DNA from: Sepioteuthis lessoniana | Taxonomy: Eukaryota > Mollusca > Cephalopoda > Myopsida > Loliginidae | NCBI GenBank assembly: GCA_963585895.1 | Contig: OY757934.1 | Coordinates: forward strand, 43,658,013 to 43,722,012 | Reading direction: 5' to 3' | DNA: 64,000 nucleotides | Shown: positions 29,527-40,654 of the stretch, one piece after another | Numbering within the stretch: the first letter of the stretch is position 1 | How the letters are laid out: every line of letters begins with the position of its first letter | Position numbers and translations under genes: made by a program | Notes under the pieces: generated by a model | What the model was told of the DNA's origin: nothing | The model's database searches: none | Seen by the model: only the letters and a program-made list of their open reading frames with translations

Positions 29527-30148
29527 CCGGGCACTTTTTCGTTTTGGAAGCCCATGCTCTACGTGATAATATCACTGATGCTCAATAGAAGGAATTAGTA
29601 CGTATTTCTGGGCTTACTAACCACAATGAGTGGAGCTATATTCTTTGGAAACTAACGGATTCCAACAGCCATGATGTGAACATGGATGTTGCATCAAAAT
29701 CTATTGAACGAAGGGAAATCTATTGGCCAATCGATCGTCCTTCTGCTGGGTGCGAAGAACAGGAGCAAAAAGGAAGAGATTGAATTCATTGGAATTGGGG
29801 GAGATGTTGTAGGTGTAAGTTTTACAATTGAACATTATATGTTTCTGTGCGCGAGCATCCATGTGAGTGTAGATAAATATTATGTGCTCACACGTAGGGT
29901 TGTCGCCATTTTGTTAAGGAATATTTGTTAGAGAAAGCCCATTGAGAAATGTAGTTTCCCGCACAGAATAAATATAGCAAAAAAAAAAAAAAAGAAAAAA
30001 AGACGACGACAATTAATAACAACATATTTATTACATGAGTAAACCTAATAGGAAAAAAATACAAAATGATGACTATTGCAAATAAAAGAGAATGATATTT
30101 CTGCACAATTTTCTTATATACTGCTTTGATAACACTATCTAGCGGCCA
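29524..30148. other. no gene assigned
   Basis: The stretch 29610-29800 has a mixed composition, and one frame reads ENILWKLTDSNSHDVNM-like residues, but with no long open frame and no match I recognise. Poly-A near 29981-30001. Confidence 0.35.
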
Positions 30149-30161
30149 TAAGCAGAAATTT

Positions 30162-30443
30162 GCCCGTGGTGTAATGGTTATTATCGTAGGAAATGGACAC
30201 AGCGTCACGAGTTCAAATCCTGAATGTGACTGATTGCATTTCTCATAGCACTAATACCCTTGGGAAAGGTATGAATCCAATTATTCTTCCTATGGGTAAA
30301 TAGTAGGACAGACTAGGTTCTTCAGCCTTGGTAAGGCAACTAGTCTAGGAGAAGGAAAACTCTGAATTCAAACCTGTTAAACTCCGCTTAAAAATTGACC
30401 TTGTGTCATATCCTGCCCGAGCGGAGGGGTTGGTAAATATATG
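30162..30443 (+). mobile_element. SINE-A, 13-bp target-site duplication
   Basis: Flanked by TAAGCAGAAATTT at 30149-30161 and 30444-30456. Head 'gcccgtggtgtaatggttat', 'cgagttcaaatcctga' B box, core 'cccttgggaaaggtatgaat', end 'agcggaggggttggtaaata'. About 10 bp are missing from the core, where others read 'tccctccagctatggg'. Confidence 0.92.
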
Positions 30444-30504
30444 TAAGCAGAAATTTCTTAGCAGACAAGGGTTTTAATTCCACATGTGTGTATGCATGTA
30501 TGTG

Positions 30505-30580
30505 AGAGAGAGGGGGGGGGAGAAAGTGAGGGAAAAAGAAAGAGAGAGAGAGAGTGAGAGAGTAAGGAAAGGAAATATAT
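30505..30580. repeat. (GA)n-rich tract
   Basis: Imperfect GA/GAAA microsatellite. Confidence 0.85.
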
Positions 30581-31261
30581 GTTGATAAACATAGAAAGGC
30601 GGGGAACTTTCAAATACAGATAATAGGAATCGTCATTCCGCGAGATGCAAGAGGATGACCGGCGAGTTTCTGCTCAGCAATTATCTAAAACTTGATAACT
30701 TAGCGAAATATTTCATATTCCTCAAAATTCTTTAGTGGACAATTCAACGTGCGAAACATTGACTTCGTTGCCACAGCAGTTTTCAGCGTTATTCGTTAAC
30801 ACAATAAAATGTCGATTACTATGTCCGCCAGTGTGCTCTCTATGGTAATGACGTCAACAAAGGCTTCTCTGGGATTATTTAGTGGAAGAGTGCTTTCAAT
30901 AATTGACAGACTATCTTCGTCGATGAATTTACTGAAAATAAACAGGGGATTTACCATTCCTTCAATTTTCTGTCCTTGCGGAAATTATAGACTGTACATA
31001 TAATTATGAATATGCATTTCTGAGTGCTTTGAGATGAGGGCTGAAGGCTGTTTGTTGATCAGAGGTCCCCTGTTTTATATTTGCTTAGCTGTGTTTTATT
31101 TATTCTCAGCCTTTGATAATAGTGAAGATTAAATCTTTCTCCTTTTCTATTTTTTCTAGCGGCTTTAAATCACAATGGAACGATTTAAGGTCGATGCTGA
31201 TAAGTAAATATATTAAAACCCAAGGAAGTATGTAAAGGCGATTTTCCATTCCCTGTAAATT
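30581..31261. other. no gene seen
   Basis: About 680 bp of moderate GC, unique-looking. The open frame at 30809-31003 (64 aa) has no recognisable motif. Confidence 0.35.
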
Positions 31262-31830
31262 GAATTATTATTTTTATACCTTGCGAGTTTTTCACACTAA
31301 CTCTTACTGGTGATTTTTCACCCGAGTCTGAGTGACAGTACGTTTTCTTAGGTTTCTCTGACTCTTCTAATGTCCCTAGCCGAGATGAGCAGAGCTGTAG
31401 TTTGCATGGTTTTTTTCTTCCTCTAACTTCCAGTTCATTGAATCTCTTCTCCAACTTCTTAGAGATTGTTTCAAGGGCTATGATGACTAGTGTTATTACT
31501 GTCATTTAATGTTCAACAGTTTTTTCAGCTCTCTGGCTAGGTTCAGGTATTTTTCCAGCTTTTCGCTTTCTTTCACTTTCACTATTGCATGCTAGCTCGG
31601 CAAAATCCATTATATGATAGATTAATTTTTAGTTTTAGTTTTCTTGTTGATCAAAATTTGGTCAGGTTTTCTTGCCTATGTTGAGTAACCCATTTGTATT
31701 TCAAATATCCAAAGAATTTTATGCGTTTTATTTTCAAGAAGAGATTCTGGTTTGTACATATAATATTTATTAGTACTGCGAAATTTCAGTTTCTTGAACA
31801 GTTACCAGTGGGCCACCTTACCCATTATCT
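31262..31830 (-). pseudogene. LINE-R copy, degraded
   Basis: In plus reading: 'tttttcacactaactcttac', 'gtttctctgactcttctaat', 'tttcactattgcatgc', and near 31655-31690 the reverse of the RPDL region ('ttgatcaaaatttggtcagg'). Old copy with many changes. Confidence 0.68.
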
Positions 31831-31834
31831 CATG

Positions 31835-31930
31835 TCAGTTTTTCACGGATGGTTTTTCACTCAAGTCTGATAAACGACTAGTTCTCTCAGATCTACCGGA
31901 CTCTGTTCAAGACAGATTTATAAATACTAT
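31835..31930 (-). mobile_element. LINE-R 3' scrap
   Basis: In plus reading, 'tttttcacggatggtttttc' and 'gatctaccggactctgttca' repeat the LINE-R 3' end just after the previous copy. Confidence 0.55.
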
Positions 31931-32184
31931 TATCAATATTACTAATTATCAATTTATACACTTCATTACAATTTTTAAAGACGAATTTGTCTTATATTAC
32001 ATCTCTTTCTTTGCAAGTATAACACGGTAGCATTTGCTTTATGCTGTAATGTTTTGTACTCAACTAAAACCTTCTTTACTTTTCATGTATCTCCTCTTAC
32101 ATCTAATCAATGATAGCAGCGTTGTACCATGCTACGGAAATGGCTCAAATGTTGATGGCTTTGATGTTATTTTTATTATTTTCC

Positions 32185-32330
32185 CTCAATGCGAGTTTTT
32201 CACATCAATTTTAACGGGTAGTATTTCGCTGAAGTCTGATTGACAACAAGTCTTATCAATGTTGCAGGATTATTCAAGCTGATCTTAAAATATAGTAGCC
32301 AGGAGGGTTTCGATTCTTCTTCGAATCCCC
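32185..32330 (-). mobile_element. LINE-R 3' scrap
   Basis: In plus reading, 'gcgagtttttcacatcaatt', 'ctgaagtctgattgacaaca' and 'caggattattcaagctgatc'. Confidence 0.6.
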
Positions 32331-32754
32331 AGGCATTTATGTGTCTTCTAAAATCTGTATATCCTATCTAAAAGCAGTGTTTTGAGGTTTATTTTGATGT
32401 TAAAGCCATTTGAGGCAGTTTTTTTTTAAAGACGTTTTATCATTTATTTTCCTGTGTTTCTATTACCTCTGCAATATTGTCCAATGATGGTGAACTTTAC
32501 ATCTCTTTTAAAATCGTGACTGTTTGAGCAGAAATGTTGTTCTCTAAGTATTAGTTTGTTGTAATCCATAAATTTGATTCCGTGTCTACTGTTACTTAGT
32601 CTAAAGTAAATAGTGATACTAACAAAAAATGTATAATAATGTGAGAATAAAAGTCAACTCGATAAAAAATAGTAATTCTTAAATATACTCATTTCAATGC
32701 ATTTCTATCTTTTGGTATATCTATTTTATTTACTAACATTTTCCTCTAACCGAT
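32331..32754. other. no gene seen
   Basis: AT-rich DNA, possibly the far-diverged continuation of the preceding LINE-R scrap. No clear signal. Confidence 0.35.
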
Positions 32755-32850
32755 TGATTTTAACGGCTTGTCAACCCGTCTAAAGTTATTTTATACCTAA
32801 AGGTTAATAAATTGCATTCATTTTAGGTTCATATTGAAGTTTTTTTTAAT
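32755..32850 (-). mobile_element. SINE-E tail fragment
   Basis: In plus reading, 'gattgattttaacggcttgt', 'caacccgtctaaagttattt' and 'aggttaataaattgcattca' give the reverse of the SINE-E 3' end. Confidence 0.65.
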
Positions 32851-33299
32851 TGCCGTTGTTTCTTTCCAACGTAATGTTTTTTCGCATCGTGTGCAGTTGA
32901 TTAAATAAATTACATTTTTGTTTCTTAAAATAGATTTTTGATAAATTTTTAAAGTTTCTCTTTGTCTTGGAGCAAGTGATTTTAGTTGTTTGCAGCATAA
33001 GTTGTTTATAATATTATAAGGTTGCCAAATTTAGTCGATTTTACTGAGAGAAAGAAAGAAAAACTGAGAAGTCTCGAATATCTTTTCGTTTCTGTCCGTG
33101 TAACAATTTTCTCAATGTATATTTTAAAAGAAACTAATTTTCTCGTTCTAAGATAAATCAATACTCTCGCTATTCGCATCGGTATAAATAAACAAATCTA
33201 GTTTACAAATGAGTTTGTATAGAAACTTGTTACTTAATTTGTTGAGACAAAAGAAACCTGATCGGTAATATCTATTTATACATTTAAGACATGGAAATG
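32851..33299. other. no gene seen
   Basis: AT-rich DNA; no recognised repeat or gene. Confidence 0.4.
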
Positions 33300-33812
33300 T
33301 AGCCGTTCCGTTGGCAAAGCTTAGAATAGGTGTATCCCGGGTTGGACACTAAACTGAATTTGGTGGTGATACTCTATTTATGGAACTCTGGGGGAGTGTG
33401 AATTACTCCTTCTTTGCTATTACTCCCAAGTCTACTCTGACCGGGAGTGATTGTACTTGTTAGGGTCCCATCTATGGGTCAAATTGACATGTTTGCAAAT
33501 TATTCGTATTTAAAAGGAATACTTGAAACCATATAACTGTGTGCAAACAAATGGCTATTATTTGATTGAAAAAAATACTTGAAATCATTTAATTATCATT
33601 ATTAGATTTTTAAAAAAATACTCGAAACCATACAACTGTGTGTAGATTATTTGTCTTAGATAAGAATATTTTATATCATATAATTCTGTGCAAGAGCTTT
33701 TAAAAACAACTGCTAAAAGTGTAACTATAAATATACAATGAACGCTATTCCCTAACCTCGCGGTATAAAATAACTCCAAACGAGTTTACATGCTGTTAAA
33801 GACAATCTGAGC
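33300..33812 (+). mobile_element. SINE-E, full length
   Basis: Head 'ccgttggcaaagcttagaat', middle 'ctgaatttggtggtgatact' and 'cttgttagggtcccatctat'. Four internal repeats of 'tacttgaaaccatataactg' type follow at about 33510, 33570, 33620 and 33665, then the tail 'aacgagtttacatgctgtta'. It shows the standard (non-E2) internal repeat arrangement. Confidence 0.75.
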
Positions 33813-34362
33813 TTTGCACATACATCGGGACATAGAAAGAAGCGTAAAAAAAAATGCTATTGTATCACTGACCCGATCACTGGAACTTTTTTTTTCACTG
33901 TATCTCTCAAACTTTTAATCTGTTTATCGAAATGAGACGGTTAGATAAATGAAACAGGAGGATATTTGATCCGGTCTTTGAGGGTTTTATTTTGACATCA
34001 AATAAAGTTTATTTCAGATTGATTTTAAAGACAGTTCAGCTCGTATTACAAGCAACTAATCTTGTAAACGGGCCTTATTGAAATTGCACAGAAGTGTGCA
34101 AAGTTCATATGTTTACAGGTGATGCTAAATAAATAAATATGTTCATATTTAAAAATAAAAAAAAATAAAAATCAGAATGTATCGATATTCTAAATATTGA
34201 TATCCTTATGCTGCGTTTATTCGTCATGTCGGTCTAGTTGCGTAAACGAAATGCTCCATTTGAGAAGTGATCCCCCCGTATGAGAAATGAGTAAAATAGG
34301 GTCTTTGTAAAAAGCTGTGCACTGATTGATGAATGAAAATTATGTGATCCAAGTATATCTAC
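33813..34362. other. no gene seen
   Basis: About 550 bp of AT-rich DNA with poly-T and poly-A runs (33889-33899, 34160-34172). Nothing recognised. Confidence 0.4.
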
Positions 34363-34409
34363 GATTGTAGGTTTCGTCGTGGAGAAGTTGTAGACTACGA
34401 AGAAAGAGA

Positions 34410-34455
<46 letters not shown>

Positions 34456-34483
34456 AGGTTTCGTCGTGGAGAAGTTGTAGACT

Positions 34484-34536
<53 letters not shown>

Positions 34537-34879
34537 AGGATTATCATATTTACCAACCCCTCCGCTCGGGCAGGATATGACACAAGGTCAATTTTTAAGC
34601 GGATTTTAACAGGTTTGAATTCAGAGTTTTCCTTCTCCTAGACTAGTTGCCTCACCAAGGCTGAAGAACCTAGTCTGTCCTACTATTTACCCATAGCTGG
34701 AGGGAGAATGTTTGGATTCATACCTTTCCCAAGGGTATTAGTGCTATGTGAAATGCAATTAGTCAGGTCCAGGATTTGAACTCGTGTCGCCGTGTCCATA
34801 TCCTGCGACGATAACCATTACACCACGGCCACCTCCTAAAATTAGGATTATAGGTTTTGTCGTGGAGAAGTTATAGACT

Positions 34880-34926
<47 letters not shown>
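34363..34926. repeat. three-copy repeat with (GA)n, split by SINE-A
   Basis: The unit 'gattataggtttcgtcgtgg' / 'agaagttgtagactacgaag' plus a (GA)n run occurs from 34363, from 34450 and from about 34848. The SINE-A at 34545-34842 sits between units 2 and 3. Each unit carries its own GA tract, so the tract was copied with the unit. Confidence 0.88.
34545..34842 (-). mobile_element. SINE-A with target-site duplication
   Basis: Flanked by TAGGATTAT at 34536-34544 and 34843-34851. In plus reading it runs from 'atttaccaacccctccgctc' (tail) to 'gataaccattacaccacggc' (A box). Confidence 0.88.
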
Positions 34927-34931
<5 letters not shown>

Positions 34932-35059
34932 CAGTCAAGCAGTCATCGTTCCGAAGAAGCGGACGAAAAATAGGGAGGGCGTCAAGCCTCAGTCGGAAAG
35001 AAACCTGATAGAGAGATTACAAAGAAATGAACGGAAGCGCATTTAGGGTAGAAAATAGA

Positions 35060-35270
35060 ATCAGTGATCCGAATTCAAATTATGGCCAAGGCTTTTGGCG
35101 TTTCACTTTGCGTTAATGCCCTGGTGTAAAACATGAATCCATCCCTTCTTCTCTTCCCCAGTTACAGGAAAATTATAAAGCAGGCTGGTATATTTTTAGC
35201 TTTGGTTTGGCAACCAGTATAGGAGAAGGGAAACCAGCTTTACTCTTTTTAAAACGAACGAAAATCAGTC
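35060..35270 (+). mobile_element. ancient SINE-A-like copy
   Basis: 'gcgttaatgccctggtgtaa', 'ttggcaaccagtataggaga' and 'agggaaaccagctttactct' follow the SINE-A order (core, then 'aggcaactagtctaggagaa', then 'ggaaaactctgaatt'), with many changes. Confidence 0.5.
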
Positions 35271-35454
35271 ATGACTTTCGCATTCCACCATTACATTTAC
35301 CTCTTGGTAGGAAAATAGATATCAAGGGTCCTGTTCAAGAACTGATAATTGTCATTGTTGTTGATGATGATGATAACGATAATGATGTCAACCATCAGAC
35401 GATCACTATTATCCGCCAACCTAATCATCTCATCACCCTGTAATCTGTTGTGAA

Positions 35455-35465
35455 TAATAATAATA

Positions 35466-35512
<47 letters not shown>
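35455..35512. repeat. (AAT)n then (AT)n
   Basis: Short AAT tract followed by about 21 AT units. Confidence 0.93.
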
Positions 35513-35515
<3 letters not shown>

Positions 35516-36027
35516 CTATCTTTTCTATTGAATATTCTATGAGGGGTTAATGAATGTGCCTTACTTTTAAAGATAATGACTACACGTGACAGGTAAATGT
35601 CAGGCGAAATCACTATCTATCTATCCAGCTATCTCTCTCAGTTTGTTCCAATCAGTTTAACGGTATATTCTTAAATTCTTCTTATCTTTCAATCTATGCT
35701 CATTTGTCTGCCTGTCTTCTTCCCTTCTTTCTCTTTCCCACTCTCTCTATAACAACTGCCACATTCTCTCATAATGGTCTATTTTCCCATTTATCTTGTC
35801 TTATCTTCTTAGTCTTGCCTTTCATCATTGCCACTTCCCGGCAGCCTTTTCATGGAATGATGATCCATTGTCGATAACTCTGCAACCGGCTGTCTCCATT
35901 TCCAGCCTCGATCTTGAATTTGGCAGAAACTGAGCACACGTTTGCCCAATAGTTCTTCAAGGCAGGTAGAATCCTTTCTGTAGATGGCCAAACGACGATA
36001 AGAGAAGAAAAAGATAGAGAGATAAAA
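35513..36027. other. no gene seen
   Basis: CT-rich and mixed sequence. No repeat family or gene is recognised. Confidence 0.4.
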
Positions 36028-36130
36028 AGAAAAAAAAGAAAGAGGAGGAGAAGGAGGAGAAGAGTGAGTGAGAGAGAGAGAGAGAGAGAGAGAGAAAGAA
36101 AGAGTGAAAGAGAGAGAGAGAGAGAAGGGA
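36028..36130. repeat. (GA)n purine tract
   Basis: GGA/GA-rich repeat of about 100 bp, followed by a short CA-rich stretch. Minus reading frames rich in Ser/Leu over it are artefacts. Confidence 0.92.
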
Positions 36131-38235
36131 ATAAAATGGACACCACACACATACACTTACACACACATACACACTCACAAGTTATAGAGATTGAAAGTGA
36201 ACAGAGTAAAAAAATAAAAAATAAAAAATAAAAAAGTGTGCCTGGAAAGAATTCATCCATTTTTGATATCTCTAGAACCGGTTGCATGAGGCCATCACTC
36301 GAGAGAACCTTATTAAGAATTCATAATCAGAAAATTTCCTATAATGTTAGTCAGCAGTGAGACACCATTAAAGGGATTGTGCATAGTGTGAACAGCTCAT
36401 GTAACATTGTAAGAGAATGGTACAGGAGGAAAGACTAGCTGACAGAGTTCAACAGCTGATACAGTGGCCTGAGCGTAGCAAGATATACTTGACCTCGCAC
36501 CCTGAATTGAAAATAGTAGTGAACCAAATTTACCAAGGTCACCAGCCCCGATCGGTCATATAATAAGTGGCAAGGACTGGACTGATGGTGTTGCCCGTAT
36601 GAGGTAGAAGTGGAGGTTTGGTGCTCTGTGAACCCCAATATAAGACGATGGTATTTCTCCGTTCTCTTTCCTTTCGTGGTTGGGGTACGAGGAGACAAGT
36701 GTTTGCGTGAATGAAGAAGGAAGAGCAAGTTTCAAGTTGAGCTAAGGAATTACCTCGCACTTTGCGTCAGTAATCTATTGGCACCACCTTCCATGCCCTC
36801 AGAGACTGAACAAGTTGTGTTTTTTGTGTCTCTTCTCCTCCATTCGATGATTAGACATTACTGACATAGCAGCACTCAGTGGATATGCTACACTCATTTA
36901 CAACAAATATGTATCAAGTTTTACTTGAAACTTAGAAAATAATTGTCCCTTGCATCTCTTCAAATGATTAACAAGAGTTTTGAAGAGGGTTCTTTGCGCA
37001 AAGCGTAGATACTGTTTTGATATCGACACTTCAAACTTAGTTAGGAATCTTTCGAAAGAATTCAAGAAGCTGAAGATTCGAAATATGGTCTTCAGTCAAA
37101 ATAATTAGGCGATTGAAAATGTGGGGGTAAAATATTTGGGCATTCCGTAGACTTACCATTAAGTACCCAGTAATTTGAAATATCTAAGCTGCCGATTCAT
37201 CGCGTCTTGTGCAGTCTGTTCTAGCTTTTCATCACCCACGTTCTAGCTTTTCCCAAAAGATATAATCACCGTTGAAAAATAAGTGATATCAAACAGTGGA
37301 CGAGATTACAGAGAATACGATGAAGCAGCTGATAGTGAGTACAAAAGAAAACTTCGTAATCTGTTTTGAGAACTGAAAGAGGTGCTGCGATTACTTTAAA
37401 GTAAAAGCAAAAACAAACAAACAAACAAACAAACAAATAAACAAAGGTCTAAAACTAATGTACAGTTTCCCCTCAGAGGAATATTTTCGTTAATATCAAA
37501 TAGCTGCGTCACTTACAGAGAAACCTCATAAAAAATTGGAAAATATTGAAGATATTTGAAAGTGGGATACAGAAAACGTAACGAGTCAGCAAAAAAATAA
37601 CGTTGCTGAAGGAAGTAAGGAAAAAGAATGGAAAAGAACTCTTCAGATGGAAAAGAACTCTTCAGAAAAAAGATAGAGAAACTGGCTGAAAAAAGATTAG
37701 TGGTAATGGAGGGGAGGAGAAAGAAAGTTTAAAGTAGAGGGCTAAAATACGAAAACTGCTATTGAAAAAAAAAAAAACGAAAAAGAAGAAAAAGAAAGAA
37801 CTGTTTTTGATTGAAGAGAAATAAGAGAAGTGGATTGATGACGAAAAAGAAAGAGAATGAACATAAAAATAAAATAATTGGTACAAAACCAAAAAAGGCA
37901 GAACAAACCTCAGCAAAGTTCAGCAATCCATGAAAAGACGGTGACACTTCCTCGAGTCTTAAACATTCTCTTTTTGTAGAGCCGTCTCTTCTGTGTCTCA
38001 TCTTAACGACCAAGTCCTTCGTACCGCCCCTACTACACCTTTTCCGGTGTTTCCCGGTGAAATCGTCTACTTTCTTGGTATGTTTGGTTTCACTAAAATG
38101 GATCACCCCTTTCTCCATCATAGTATTCATAAATGTTGGAAAGGTAAAAAAGAAGAATTTGCGTTCATCATGTTCGCAACTATATTTAATAAGTATATAG
38201 CATTAATATTAGATCATGTATGTTTTTTGTTACAT
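36131..38235. other. about 2.1 kb without a recognised feature
   Basis: Unique-looking, moderate-GC sequence with (AAAC)n near 37412-37442 and poly-A near 37765-37800. The minus frames 36435-36728 and 37759-38130 and the plus frame 37993-38379 show no motif I recognise. This is the longest stretch not explained by repeats, so it may hold host intron or regulatory DNA. Confidence 0.35.
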
Positions 38236-38601
38236 ATAGCAATCATGTGCTTTAATCAAAGGGGCGGCATCTCTACACTAAATGCTAGTTCTCTGAGACT
38301 AGTGGACAAGTTCACCTTACTCGGAAGCTGCGACTCCTCAACGGAAAAGGACATGAATACGCGATTAGCGAAGGTATAGACGGCTATCGGTCATATGGAA
38401 GTCAGATCTATCCGATAAAATAAAACGCAATTTTTTCCGAACAGCGGTCGAGTCCATACTACTGTATGGATGCACCATTTGGACGCTGACTAAGCGTGTA
38501 GAGGAAAAGCTTGACGGCAATTGTACCAGGATGCTACGAACTATATTGAACAAATCCTGGAGGCAACACTCCACAAAGCAGCTGTACGGGTACCTAGCTC
38601 C

Positions 38602-38605
<4 letters not shown>
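38236..38605 (+). pseudogene. LINE-A fragment with 3' end lost
   Basis: Frame FNQRGGISTLNASSLRLVDK, then FTLLGSCDSSTEKDMNTRLA, a stop at 38377, and in another frame the LTDKMKR-, TILLYGCT- and NCTRMLR-type blocks. It stops at 'tacgggtacctagctccc' and is followed by (AT)n. A stretch of the family between TRLAKA and RLSIIW is shortened ('ggtatagacggctatcgg'). Confidence 0.75.

Positions 38606-38632
<27 letters not shown>
38606..38632. repeat. (AT)n microsatellite
   Basis: About 13 AT units at the broken end of LINE-A. Confidence 0.93.
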
Positions 38633-38634
<2 letters not shown>

Positions 38635-38659
38635 GCATCAGTTTTTTACCTAGGTATCA

Positions 38660-39800
38660 TAGAATGACTGATGTTTGTACAGCAGCATTGCTTCCAACAA
38701 GGCCTTCATCAAATGATGACTCTAGGTTCAGGCGTGGTTTCGGGGTCGAAGCATCATTACCTCTAACTCAGAATGACCCAGCAGTAACTCACGGTACCAC
38801 CAGACTTTGTTGAATTGTCGTTGTTGGGGTTGCCATAGCCACGCTGATGCAGTTAGAGCCTTATCTTGGATCGTTTTTATCCTATTTACCAACCCCTCCG
38901 CTCGGGCAGGATATGACACAAGGTCAAATTTTAAGCGGAGTTTAACAGGTTTTAATTCAGAGTTTTCCTTCTCCTAGACTAGTTGCCTAACCAAGGCTGA
39001 AGAACCTAGTCTGCCCTGCTATTTACCCATAGCTGGAGGGAGATAAGGGGGTTCATACCTTTCCCAAGGGTATTTGCCCGAAAGTGAACGTAATAACGCG
39101 ACTGGAGTACGAACTCGCGTACTACGATTCCGCAGTCCATCGCTTTAACCAGTACACCACGAGGACCACGATCTTGGATCGTTTTTATGTATTTCCTCTT
39201 GTCTGATGGAGGAAGTCCAAGATTAGTCAAAATTACGGAGGTTGACTTGGTAATGAAACCTCGACATCCGACCCCGATAGGAAATACATTGGTTATCCAG
39301 CCATTTCTGACACATTCTTCTCGGAGATCCTCATATTTTTCCAACTTACGCTGATATACCCAGTCGAAATTTTCTTCAAAAGGGATCGTTAACTCAATAA
39401 GGAAAACGTTTTTAATTTAACAGACCACAGGACAATGTCTGGACGCTGGGTCATTAACGCTATTTCAGTTGGAAATACCAAATGATGTTCTAAATCAGTT
39501 GCTACGTGCTAGTCTGTGCAGCCATCAAGCAATGGTGATCTGTGTATATTATTGCTCAAAAGTTTCGAAATATTTCCTTCTTCAACAAAATGGTGGAGTT
39601 ATTATGAGCTTTATTGGCAGTCTCACAACATACATTTGAAGCCTCTGCAAAAATTTCCATGACTTCGTTATGTCTCCTATGTGATCATCGGCCCAAATCT
39701 CGTGACAGTTTCATTCATATTGTTTCATGTATTTTTATAAAAAATCTGAAATCATCATATTATACGTGTGCATAGAATAGACGAAGAAGGACGAATAAAT
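38660..39800 (-). pseudogene. LINE-N: second RLE-type LINE family, 3' part
   Basis: On the minus strand: RPDIVLW-like ('cagcgtccagacattgtcct'), then FLIELTIPFEENFDWVYQRK, LEKYEDLREECVRNGWITNV, FPIGVGCRGFITKSTSVILT, then IKTIQDKALTASAWLW. This is the endonuclease/C-terminal region of a different RLE-type LINE: Arg-Pro-Asp, then Glu in the ELTIP strand, then a conserved GCRGF. Part of the frame is open (39006-39344); the stretch toward 39800 has stops. The SINE at 38881-39170 interrupts it just after IKTIQDK. The clade (NeSL/Hero-like or other) is uncertain. Confidence 0.75.
38881..39170 (-). mobile_element. chimeric SINE: C-type head, A-type tail
   Basis: Flanked by the 18-bp direct repeat ATCTTGGATCGTTTTTAT at 38863-38880 and 39171-39188. 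The 3' half (in plus reading 'atttaccaacccctccgctc' to 'agaacctagtctgccctgct') is SINE-A. The 5' half (in plus reading 'ggagataagggggttcatac', 'tttgcccgaaagtgaacgta', 'gcgactggagtacgaactcg', 'taaccagtacaccacgagga') is SINE-C. The join is in the shared core 'ccatagctgg'. The intact duplication proves that the chimera moved as one unit. Confidence 0.9.
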
Positions 39801-39984
39801 GTTAAATATTCCTCACACAATGCAAAAAAATGACTTTGACAATACGTTCAACTGATGATTGTATTAAAAAATATCAAAAAATACAAATAATAATGATAAT
39901 TACACTCTCTTGACGTGGTCAGTAGACATTTATCTTGCTCTACTGGCCAGTACTTGAACTTTTCTGCTTTAAGATAAATTTACT
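39801..39984. other. spacer, nothing recognised
   Basis: AT-rich spacer. Confidence 0.4.
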
Positions 39985-40130
39985 ACAGATTATTGTTGTT
40001 AGTTATTTGAAACCCTTCAGATGTATTCACATTGTTCGTATGAGATAGAAATTCTTGATAAATAGAATTACTGATGTTAAAATACAATGCTTGAAACCAT
40101 TTAGCATGGTGTAAATGTTGATTATTAACA

Positions 40131-40575
40131 CTTGACAGACCCTTCATTTAGGGATTTCTAAAACAGGATATTTCAGCTGGGTAAACAAGAGAACAGCAGA
40201 ACCAAGTCACGTGGGTTGACAGCCGAAAAGATAACCTGAACGAATGGTGTTATGAAATTATATATAAACAGGTACCCAGAGACAGAGCAGTTATTCAGTC
40301 GGTCAGGCAAAAAGGTGGTCAAGTTGGAAGAGAAGCTGTCCTGGGTGCCACCCCCGAAGGGCAGTGGCCTCCAGAAGAGAAGCAGAAGAAGCACCAAGTG
40401 GGGGCTCCGAATATGGTCTATATAGCAGTCCTCCATCAGTCTGTGTCCGAGCCCTTCGTCTCTGTCTCTCACGAATCGGTCAATTTCGGAACTTTAAAGA
40501 GGAAAGAGTTATATTTTTATTAAAAAAAGACATGATACGAACTCATCATACCTTTATTCCTTCGGTATGATATAC
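40131..40575. other. 445-bp insert, possible solo LTR
   Basis: Sits in SINE-E repeats, with 'aacac' near both edges as a possible 5-bp duplication. It has a TATA-like 'tatataaaca' at about 40260, a GC-rich block after it ('ggtgccacccccgaagggca'), and a 3' AT-rich part with 'ttattaaaaaaa'. That order (promoter, transcribed GC-rich part, A/T-rich end) fits an LTR. I cannot see clear TG...CA ends, so orientation and identity are not settled. Confidence 0.4.
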
Positions 40576-40654
40576 AACACAAACAAATGATTAATATGAA
40601 ATAGAATTATTCATGTTAGATAGAAATACTTGAAACCATTTAACTGTGTGCAGA

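Noticed and set aside
29373-29598. Tyr-Ile repeat proteins over TA tracts (also at 1415, 23039, 27663, 35425, 52114)
   Set aside because: These frames are only (TA)n, (CA)n and (GT)n microsatellites translated; they have no other coding signal.
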